A stretch of 36,149 nucleotides of DNA from a virus, in IMG/VR virus record IMGVR_UViG_3300035698_006320, positions 1 to 36,149 of that record; one strand, 5' to 3'. The notes under the pieces are model-generated. The model had not been told where the DNA came from. It saw only the letters and a list, made by a program, of their open reading frames with translations, and made no database searches. The translations under genes were made by a program, and so were the position numbers. Positions 30,153 through 36,149 of the stretch are shown one piece after another; within the stretch, counting starts at the first letter, position 1, and each line of letters begins with the position of its first letter.

Positions 30153-30584
30153 ATGAATGGATATTTAACAGATGCGGATCTGATTTTATCAGACGGACAA
30201 GCATTACCAAATAACACAGCTGCCGATTCTACCAATATGGTAAAAGTAGGCGGGCCAACTGGCGGCAAGACATCAATCCTTGTTTACGCAGCCACAGATA
30301 TTGATGTACTTACTGGAAAAGTAGCAAGTATCGAGTTACAAGCATTTACTTCTGATACAGCAGCAAGTGCAGTTTCTCCTATCACTGCCGCTCATGTTTA
30401 CGGATTACATAAAACAGCAGCAGACGCAGCTATTGATTTAGCAGCTGGTGATTTAGTAACAGAAATTGCAATCCCTGACCGTCTATTGAACGAAAATAGC
30501 TATACTTGGGTTCAACTTGTATATGCAACAGATGACGACTTATCAGCAATGAAAGTTAATGCGTTTGTAGTAATAGACGCATAA
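30153..30584 (+). CDS. Capsid decoration/cement protein (Bbp16-like)
   Basis: A 143-residue beta-rich protein with AAGGAG. DADLILSDGQALPNNTAADSTNMVKVG near the start and a jelly-roll body recall Bbp16-type cement proteins that follow the coat gene in many phages. A strong terminator sits just downstream, so coat and cement may be co-expressed at high level. Confidence 0.65.
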   Translation: MNGYLTDADLILSDGQALPNNTAADSTNMVKVGGPTGGKTSILVYAATDIDVLTGKVASIELQAFTSDTAASAVSPITAAHVYGLHKTAADAAIDLAAGDLVTEIAIPDRLLNENSYTWVQLVYATDDDLSAMKVNAFVVIDA

Positions 30585-30594
30585 CCAAACTAAC

Positions 30595-30620
30595 GGGGAG
30601 TGTAAAAGCTCCCCAATTTT
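30595..30620 (+). terminator. Intrinsic terminator after coat/cement genes
   Basis: GGGGAG (30595-30600) pairs with CTCCCC (30609-30614), loop TGTAAAAG, followed by AATTTT. A compact, GC-rich terminator that would lower transcription into the connector and tail genes. Confidence 0.75.
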
Positions 30621-30631
30621 AAGGCGGAAAT

Positions 30632-31075
30632 ATGAGCTGGTCAACTACAGCATTGAGTACAAGGGCAAGCGTTAAAAAGATAGAATCTGAGTTTAGTAGC
30701 ACGTCATTTGTAGCTGATACACAGATAGATGACAAAATTGCTTTAGCTAAATCGATTATTGGTAATTCTACAGAGCTATATTTGACCGTTGAGAAGAAGA
30801 TAACAGTTGATGAGTCTGATGGTGAAATTTTGTTAGATACTGTCGCTAACCCTAGCGTTTTGGCTCTTGCAAGTGATTATTTGGTTGCTTCTCTATTGCT
30901 AGAAGATATTTCAGGCGGTGACGATAGGTCACTATCATTCATTAAATCCGAAAGAGATTACCAAGCTTATTTAGTACAATACGAAAGCGCAAAAGACCGA
31001 TTCAATCTTGATCATGATCTTGATGGAACAGCAGACACTTATCGTGACAGCCATGTTGGGATGCTAGTACGATGA
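30632..31075 (+). CDS. Head-tail connector protein
   Basis: A 147-residue mostly helical protein. Position directly after the head genes and helices (ASVKKIESEF, DTQIDDKIALAKSIIGNSTELYL) are typical of gp6/gp15-type head-tail adaptors. The C-terminus has DHDLDGTADTYRDSHVGMLVR. Weaker ribosome-binding site (AAGGCGG). The adaptor role rests mainly on gene order. Confidence 0.6.
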   Translation: MSWSTTALSTRASVKKIESEFSSTSFVADTQIDDKIALAKSIIGNSTELYLTVEKKITVDESDGEILLDTVANPSVLALASDYLVASLLLEDISGGDDRSLSFIKSERDYQAYLVQYESAKDRFNLDHDLDGTADTYRDSHVGMLVR

Positions 31076-31479
31076 AAGTTACAGTATTGCAAGTGCCAAA
31101 ATTTAAGATTGATTTTAACTTTTCTAAAAAGCAAATGGCAGATGTTGCGCTTGAAGCTAGAACATTAATGGCTAAGAGAACCCAATCTGGCAAAGATATT
31201 AAAGACAGACAATTTAAGCCATATTCATTATTATATAAGAAGTCCGGAACTCCAAACCTAACAGATAGAGGCAGGATGATTGGCGGGTTAGTGGTCAATG
31301 CTAGAAAAAATTATGGCAAGGTAGCTATCCCAGATGCCAAAGAAAATAATAAAGGGGAAGGACATCAAAGAGGTATAGGAAGATTGCCAAAGCGTGAATG
31401 GTTTGGGCTATCTCCAAGAGATGAAAATAAACTAATGGCAAAAGTAGTAAGGCCAATGTTTAACAAGAAGGTCAAATGA
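31072..31479 (+). CDS. Head completion/neck protein (Mu gpG-like)
   Basis: A 135-residue basic protein overlapping the connector by ATGA. RTQSGKDIKDRQFKPYSLLYKKSG, TDRGRMIGGLV, then GRLPKREWFGLSPRDE near the end match the virion morphogenesis family of phage Mu gpG and relatives (tail completion: small basic protein with R-x-FFGLS). It would seal the neck before tail joining. Overlaps the next gene by ATGA. Confidence 0.7.
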   Translation: MKVTVLQVPKFKIDFNFSKKQMADVALEARTLMAKRTQSGKDIKDRQFKPYSLLYKKSGTPNLTDRGRMIGGLVVNARKNYGKVAIPDAKENNKGEGHQRGIGRLPKREWFGLSPRDENKLMAKVVRPMFNKKVK

Positions 31480-31916
31480 CTAATTATCAAACACCTATTA
31501 TAACAGAGATCAAGACAAGGCTAACGGCACTTGGCACGCTTATGCTTGTGGGTGAATATCCAGAAGACAATGAGAAATTCGGGGCTCAATACCCAGTTGC
31601 TTTTGTTATTGATGGCGAAGAGGATTTTGAAGCCAATGCAGCAAACCAATTAGATGTTGGCTATAATGTATCAATCTTTTTCTCGGTTCAATCTCGCATA
31701 TTACGCATAAAAACAGTCACAGATTTGCAAGCTAGTATCATTACAGCTATTATGGATGGAAACACTTTAAGCGGATTAGCTGGCACAGTTGACCTGCTGA
31801 ATATAGAGAAGGGAGATTATTATAATGATCTTGATAAATTCGCAGTCGGATATAATGAGAGTAAAACCAATAGAAAGATTAACTTTAGAATAGGAGTTTG
31901 CAATTATGCATATTAA
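31476..31916 (+). CDS. Tail terminator-like protein
   Basis: A 146-residue alpha/beta protein (TEIKTRLTALGTLMLVGEYPEDNEKFGAQYPVAFV start, then paired strands and VTDLQASIITAI helix). Size, pattern and position between the neck and tail-tube genes fit tail terminator (gpU-like) proteins that cap the tail tube. Overlap ATGA with the previous gene. Confidence 0.65.
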   Translation: MTNYQTPIITEIKTRLTALGTLMLVGEYPEDNEKFGAQYPVAFVIDGEEDFEANAANQLDVGYNVSIFFSVQSRILRIKTVTDLQASIITAIMDGNTLSGLAGTVDLLNIEKGDYYNDLDKFAVGYNESKTNRKINFRIGVCNYAY

Positions 31917-32046
31917 ACTAAAAGAAGGCGTTAAGCCGTTCAGGATTAACATTGTGATAAAAGACGGTGTGGATATTTCACAAGATATTTATAACCAGTT
32001 CAAGGATAAACTAGAAAAGATAAAACCAAAGGAGACTAAAAAATGA
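31906..32046 (+). CDS. Small protein between tail terminator and tail tube (46 aa)
   Basis: A 46-residue ORF with TAGGAG nine bases upstream, overlapping the previous stop, and sharing ATGA with the tail tube gene. Sequence MHIKLKEGVKPFRINIVIKDGV then a basic helix. Coupling at both ends supports expression. Similar tiny ORFs with a KVKP-type start occur between terminator and tube genes in siphophages; role unknown. Confidence 0.6.
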   Translation: MHIKLKEGVKPFRINIVIKDGVDISQDIYNQFKDKLEKIKPKETKK

Positions 32047-32969
32047 CTTGTTTTACAACTGCTCGATTAGGTCGTATGATACAAGTGCTAGGGGCAAAGG
32101 AAACAACTTATGGCGTTTTAGCGGACTTTTCAGCTGCTTCCCCACTTTTAAGCATGGCTAGTACTTGCGAAATGACCCCAACTATCAACACCACAGAAGT
32201 TAATTACAAGACTGGAACGAAACTCCCACAGCTAGACGAAACAGTTAAAACCACTACAGGCGGAACAGTTGTATTGTCTGGTGCGTTCAATGATAAATAT
32301 GAATGGTTATTAGAAGCCTATACAGGTGATGCTGCTACACCTTTTGTAATGTCAGAAACATTAAACCCATCTTATGAAATACACAGACAACATACTGACA
32401 CAACAGCTAAAGACGATATTGCTCTAGGCTGTGTTTGTGAATCATTAAATTTCACAGCAGCACAAAACGGGTTGCTAATGTTTGAAGCTACTTTCAACGC
32501 TCAATCTATTACATGGGAAGCTGCAACAGAAGGCACTTGGGTTGCTCCAACTATTAAGCCTTTCCAATTTGCAGGCAGTTCATTAACAGATTCAGAGTTT
32601 ACCGTAACAGCATTAACAAGCTATGCTTGTAACTTATCGGCAACAATGCTTGATGATGACGTGTCTTTTGGTAGCGCAGTAACTAAAGTATGTAATGGTA
32701 AATTAGGATATACAGGTGAAGTAACCTATGAATCTCTCTATCTTCAAGCTGACGGGATAGTCGTGGCAGATCAAATGGGCAATGAATCACAAATAGACGC
32801 TACCTTCTTAAACGGTGCAGCAGGAGCAGGGACTAGCACAATAGCAATTACAACAGAAGGAAAATTTACAAGAGAAGCAGCAGATCCCGATAATGGATTA
32901 TTCAAGCAAAGCTTAACCCAGACTTTAGCCGGTGCAGCTCCGTTATCAGTAACATACGCAACAGCATAA
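32043..32969 (+). CDS. Major tail tube protein
   Basis: A 308-residue beta-rich protein. The N-terminus (GRMIQVLGAKETTYG) and later EVNYKTGTKLPQLDETVKTTTGGTVVLSGAFNDKYEWLL have the pattern of siphophage tail tube proteins. Ser/Thr/Ala-rich and highly expressed-like codon choice (GCA, ACA). It precedes the tail assembly chaperones, as usual. It would stack as hexameric rings to form the tail tube. Confidence 0.78.
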   Translation: MTCFTTARLGRMIQVLGAKETTYGVLADFSAASPLLSMASTCEMTPTINTTEVNYKTGTKLPQLDETVKTTTGGTVVLSGAFNDKYEWLLEAYTGDAATPFVMSETLNPSYEIHRQHTDTTAKDDIALGCVCESLNFTAAQNGLLMFEATFNAQSITWEAATEGTWVAPTIKPFQFAGSSLTDSEFTVTALTSYACNLSATMLDDDVSFGSAVTKVCNGKLGYTGEVTYESLYLQADGIVVADQMGNESQIDATFLNGAAGAGTSTIAITTEGKFTREAADPDNGLFKQSLTQTLAGAAPLSVTYATA

Positions 32970-32982
32970 AAGGAAGGAATCT

Positions 32983-33345
32983 ATGAAATGTATATTAAGG
33001 AATAAACAGCCCGGCTTTATGGGCGACGTGAAATTAGATGGAGAAGTTTTTGCAACTATCCACGCACACACGAAAAAAGATGAAGGTATTTGGTACAGAT
33101 ACGCAATGGATGAAGAGAATAGACTTGACCCAGTTAAGTACACGATTGCTAAAATCTTTTCTAGTTTGATCGGGCATGATGCAAATTGGACATTGAAAGA
33201 TGAAGACGGCAAAGATTTAGAGATCAACTTCGATAATATTGATCTATTACCCGAAGATATTTATAATGCTCTAGCTCTGGCAGTTCTTGAGATTAACAAG
33301 GTAACGGAAGACATCTTGGGAAACTTGAGCGAGCAGTCCAGTTAG
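32983..33345 (+). CDS. Tail assembly chaperone (G)
   Basis: A 120-residue protein with AAGGAAGG upstream. It begins with a beta-rich part (KCILRNKQPGFMGDVKLDGEVFA) and ends with helices. A slippery GGGAAAC lies 21 bases before its stop, in the right phase for a -1 shift into the following frame. As in lambda, G would be the major product and GT the minor one, coating the tape measure until the tube polymerises. Confidence 0.75.
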   Translation: MKCILRNKQPGFMGDVKLDGEVFATIHAHTKKDEGIWYRYAMDEENRLDPVKYTIAKIFSSLIGHDANWTLKDEDGKDLEINFDNIDLLPEDIYNALALAVLEINKVTEDILGNLSEQSS

Positions 33346-33626
33346 TCACTCAACAAAATAGTGACGAGATTGGATTGCTCTTAGATAGCGATTTAGGAGT
33401 AAGCTGGTTTTGTGAGCAGTGTCCAGATTATGAGACCTGTTCGCATACTGGCAGTAAGATTTATACAGTTTCCCAATTAGTAATTGACTTTATGTTTGAG
33501 ATTGAGAACGGTTTCAAGCGGTACTATTGGGAAGGTAGTTTATACGATCAACCTTTATGGTTTATGCAGATGTTAAGATTGGCACAGAAAACTTGGAACG
33601 ACATTAGAAAAAAGGCTAAAAAATGA
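32983..33626 (+). CDS. Tail assembly chaperone (GT) by programmed -1 frameshift
   Basis: Product of 32983-33324 joined to 33324-33626 after a -1 slip on G-GGA-AAC (33318-33324), about 214 residues. The second frame is open from before the slip site and reads KLERAVQLVTQQNSDEIGLLLDSDLG before the Cys-bearing EQCPDYETCSH segment and a basic end. It has no good start of its own (only a TTG at 33375), and its stop overlaps the tape measure ATG. This is the expected T part. Confidence 0.85.
33318..33324 (+). promoter_or_regulatory. GGGAAAC ribosomal slippery site
   Basis: X-XXY-YYZ heptamer in the correct phase (G GGA AAC in the G frame). It moves ribosomes to the -1 frame before the stop at 33343. 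The lambda G/T site is GGGAAAG. Confidence 0.9.
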
Positions 33627-35764
33627 CCCAAAAACTGATTTTTGAAGTTCAAAGTAAGGGAACAGCTAAAGCTAACGGTGAAGTTAAAAAGCTTAACAGC
33701 ACATTTAGCACTACAGCGAAACGACTGGTAACTATGGGGGCGGGGCTTCTTGCAGCTAAAAAAGCGATGGATTTCATGGGCGGTTCTGCTAAACTACTTC
33801 GTGAAGACAATAAAGAGTTTGCTAAATTGACCGCTATTGTTAAAGCTACTGGGGGCGCTGCTGGAATAACTGCTACTCAAATGAGTAACTATGCAAATGA
33901 TTTACAAGACTTAACTGGTGTTAGTAATACCTTGTTATTGAAAACACAAGGTATGCTTGCTACATTTAAAAACATTAGTGGCGCAACATTTTCAAGAGCA
34001 ACACAAGCAATAGTTGATATGTCAGCAGTTCAAGGTGAGCTTATAGGTAACACACTAAGTTTGGGTAAAGCTCTGAATGATCCGACAATAGGGTTGACTT
34101 CATTGAGTAGGGTTGGCGTTCAGTTTACTAAAGAGCAAAAAGAACAGATTAAAGTTTTACAATTATCTGGCGATATGCTAGGTGCTCAAACTATCATTTT
34201 AAAAGAATTAGAAGGTCAATTCAAGGGTTCAGCAGCCGCAATGGCACAAAACACTGACAAGTTATCAGCATCATTTGGTGATTTTAGAAAAAGAATGGCT
34301 AAAGATTTAGAGCCAGCAATACAACAAATAGCAGGGGGATTAAATACCTTAATTCAAATACCTTTAGAAGATAAAATAAGAGATCAAAGAATAGAATTTG
34401 AAGCCTTATCTATTGCATTACAGAATAATAAAACAGGTACAGACCAATATATATCTGCTCAAAAGCAATTAAATACTAGTTTTAGTGATACTTTAGGCAC
34501 TTTAGATTCTCAGATAGAAAAATACGGAACATTAAACCTTGCAATAGAAGCAATGAGGGATAGCCTAATTGAGCTTGGCGTAACTAAGCTTATTCAAGAA
34601 AAATATACCGCACAGCTGGCTGAGGCTGCCGATCTTGGGTTTAAAATAAAGGAAACACAGCGAGAAGTAAATAATCTAAAAGCTGAGGAGATCTTAGCCA
34701 ATGAAGAAATCCAGTCTCAAAAAGATGCAATAAATAAAAAATATGATGATGAAATAGCAAATGGTAGGAATGCTCTTCTGGTAGAAATAGATAGAAAAGC
34801 AACCTTGGATTATCTAAATAGCGGAAGTAGGGACTTATGGAGAATCACAGATGAAATAAGAGCTGGGAACGTTGCTATAACAAAATTAGAAGATGAAAAG
34901 GTAGAAAAAAACAAAGAGCTTGTTGCCTATGCAGAAGAATATAAAAAGGAATTAGCTGAGGTTAATAAGTTATTTGGGGAAGCAAAAGAAAAAACAGAAG
35001 CTATTGGCGCATCGCTAAAAGAGCAAGCTAAATTATTGACCAAGATAAAAACAGATGTTAAAGAATTTGGGGGGATAGAAGATGAAGACATAATTATCCC
35101 AGAAAAAGTATTAGAATCTTATGGTTTGTGGCTAGTACATTTACAAGAAGCACAAATAGCACTAGAAAAAATACAGGGATACAAAGACAGATTGCAAGAG
35201 TCTGATCCAGACCTTTTTAAATTACTTTTCGGAGAGACAGAAGAATGGAAAGCAATGATAGCCAAGATGAAACAAATCGGTGGGATAATGTCAAATGTAT
35301 TTTATGAAGCCTTTGGTGGGAATTTTGACAATATAGAAGACCTATTTAAGAATATGTTAAAACGAATGGCGGCAGATTTAGCGGCTTCAGCGGTTCTCAG
35401 CTTATTCGTAGACGGTGGGGTAGGGGTTGGGATGTTTTCTGCTGGTGGATTATTAGGTGGTCTCTTTGGCGCACATAATGGCGGAGACTTCACTAATACA
35501 AACGGCAATATTACCAAAGCAGCAAACGGATTAGATAACTTCATAGTACCTTCAGGCTTTCCGAATGACTCTTATCCTATCATGGTCGAGTCTGGAGAGA
35601 CTGTAAGCGTTACACCTGCAAGTTCACCCAATAGAACTGATGCGTTGCTTGAGAAGCTTATTTCTGCAACATCAAATCAGCCTAGATATATTATTAAGAG
35701 CATTGATAAGGTTGAGTTATCTGAAATGGTTGATGCCGGAAACAATGCGCAGAGGGGCTTTTAA
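33623..35764 (+). CDS. Tape measure protein
   Basis: A 713-residue protein overlapping the chaperone stop by four bases. The N-terminal half (to about 240) carries GGAAGITATQMSNYANDLQDLTGVSNTLLLKTQGML and LNDPTIGLTSLSRVGVQFT, typical tape measure phrases. The middle is coiled coil (about 270-470). The C-terminal part has a hydrophobic Gly-rich stretch near 590-620 (GVGVGMFSAGGLLGGLFGAH) then FIVPSGFPNDSYPIMVESGETVSV, common at tape measure ends. Length sets the tail length; by the usual 1.5 angstrom per residue this predicts a tail of about 107 nm. Confidence 0.92.
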   Translation: MTQKLIFEVQSKGTAKANGEVKKLNSTFSTTAKRLVTMGAGLLAAKKAMDFMGGSAKLLREDNKEFAKLTAIVKATGGAAGITATQMSNYANDLQDLTGVSNTLLLKTQGMLATFKNISGATFSRATQAIVDMSAVQGELIGNTLSLGKALNDPTIGLTSLSRVGVQFTKEQKEQIKVLQLSGDMLGAQTIILKELEGQFKGSAAAMAQNTDKLSASFGDFRKRMAKDLEPAIQQIAGGLNTLIQIPLEDKIRDQRIEFEALSIALQNNKTGTDQYISAQKQLNTSFSDTLGTLDSQIEKYGTLNLAIEAMRDSLIELGVTKLIQEKYTAQLAEAADLGFKIKETQREVNNLKAEEILANEEIQSQKDAINKKYDDEIANGRNALLVEIDRKATLDYLNSGSRDLWRITDEIRAGNVAITKLEDEKVEKNKELVAYAEEYKKELAEVNKLFGEAKEKTEAIGASLKEQAKLLTKIKTDVKEFGGIEDEDIIIPEKVLESYGLWLVHLQEAQIALEKIQGYKDRLQESDPDLFKLLFGETEEWKAMIAKMKQIGGIMSNVFYEAFGGNFDNIEDLFKNMLKRMAADLAASAVLSLFVDGGVGVGMFSAGGLLGGLFGAHNGGDFTNTNGNITKAANGLDNFIVPSGFPNDSYPIMVESGETVSVTPASSPNRTDALLEKLISATSNQPRYIIKSIDKVELSEMVDAGNNAQRGF

Positions 35765-36149
35765 TGGCTACAATATATTTTTACGATGGAGGCGATGACC
35801 CATTGGGCTGGGATCCTATTGATTCATACAAGATTAGTTCTGCTCGTTCGATTAAAGTTGATAATTATATGCAGACTCCGAGAAGGATAGACATAGAAAT
35901 TGACTATGAACGTGGTGAAAATGCAATATTAGATAGCATACTAGACAATACAAATGAGTACGACAATAATGTATTCAAATATTATATAAGGGTTTACAGT
36001 AGTGACGGTATCCTTTTTACTGGTTATCTCGACACATCTTCAGCAGTTTATAATGGATTTCATAAGTTTATAAAATTCACTTGTTACGATGCGATTGGAT
36101 TATTGAACGCTATCAAAGAAGACTTGGTTAATTCAGATGGTACATTGCA
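35764..36149 (+). CDS. Tail hub / tail-associated protein, N-terminal part (cut by right edge)
   Basis: The first 128 residues of a gene starting on the tape measure stop (TAATG at 35762-35766) and running off the window. It begins MATIYFYDGGDDPLGWDPIDS, then IKVDNYMQTPRRIDIEIDYERG and a beta-rich part with YYIRVYSSDGILFTGYLDTSSAVYNG. This is the N-terminal layout of baseplate hub proteins (a beta domain that binds the tail tip). It likely continues at position 1: merging the shared base A gives the in-frame sequence SDGTLHFTLEDQE across the junction. Confidence 0.6.
   Translation, partial: MATIYFYDGGDDPLGWDPIDSYKISSARSIKVDNYMQTPRRIDIEIDYERGENAILDSILDNTNEYDNNVFKYYIRVYSSDGILFTGYLDTSSAVYNGFHKFIKFTCYDAIGLLNAIKEDLVNSDGTL

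Noticed and set aside
33375-33626. Independent gene starting at TTG 33375
   Set aside because: No ribosome-binding site, while the frame is open back to a perfect slippery site; better explained as the T part of GT.
1-36149. tRNA genes, CRISPR arrays, insertion sequences, integrase
   Set aside because: No cloverleaf, direct-repeat array, transposase or recombinase motif was seen on either strand by eye.

Overview
The window is a compact, low-GC, tightly packed genome of a tailed phage with siphovirus gene order. The evidence is a complete packaging, head and tail series (TerS, TerL, portal, MuF-like protein, scaffold, coat, cement protein, connectors, tail tube, frameshifted tail chaperones, tape measure), a lysis cluster, a replication module and an ERF recombination module. 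There is no tail sheath, and no integrase, tRNA or CRISPR array was seen. Ribosome-binding sites are strong (AGGAG type) and starts are overwhelmingly ATG. An M15 endolysin beside a membrane-anchored protein with a beta-strand tail suggests a Gram-negative-type envelope. The host cannot be named from the sequence.

The two ends cut one tail-hub-like gene: its N-terminal part lies at 35764-36149 and its C-terminal part at 1-983. Joining the ends with the shared single base A merged restores the reading frame, so the window is probably one whole circular or circularly permuted genome of about 36.1 kb opened inside that gene.

Layout: 1-5527, rest of the tail hub, a tail protein and three fibre or adhesin-type proteins. 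5538-8255, an unknown gene, then small membrane proteins, a spanin-like protein and the M15 peptidase, closed by a terminator serving the opposite strand. 8309-12603 (minus strand), a leftward early operon of small genes around an ERF annealing protein and a NinB-like protein, with a zinc-ribbon/HTH regulator and small membrane proteins. 12604-12809, a divergent control region. 12810-20719 (plus), a Cro-sized protein, replisome organizer, primase-helicase, phosphoesterase, methyltransferase, coiled-coil protein, HNH nuclease and SSB. Inside this is a 437-bp gene-free stretch (18240-18676) full of hairpins. 20780-21844 (minus), a three-gene operon driven by a second copy of the divergent control region. 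22060-36149 (plus), an HNH protein carrying a TerS-like N-terminus, TerS, TerL, RusA, portal, a second methyltransferase, then head and tail genes.

How it works together: two divergent regulatory regions with matching architecture (12604-12809 and 21845-22059) probably switch the early leftward and rightward operons. The replisome organizer loads the helicase-primase, perhaps at AT-rich repeats within its own gene. ERF, the NinB-like protein, SSB and RusA process recombination intermediates. The late genes run as one unit round the circle into lysis, punctuated by a promoter and hairpin before the portal gene and a terminator after the coat and cement genes.

The points most worth a second look are the structured region 18240-18676, the TerS-headed HNH protein, the duplicated divergent control regions, and the leader with a terminator at 12148-12306. 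All functional calls come from motifs read by eye, without database searches.
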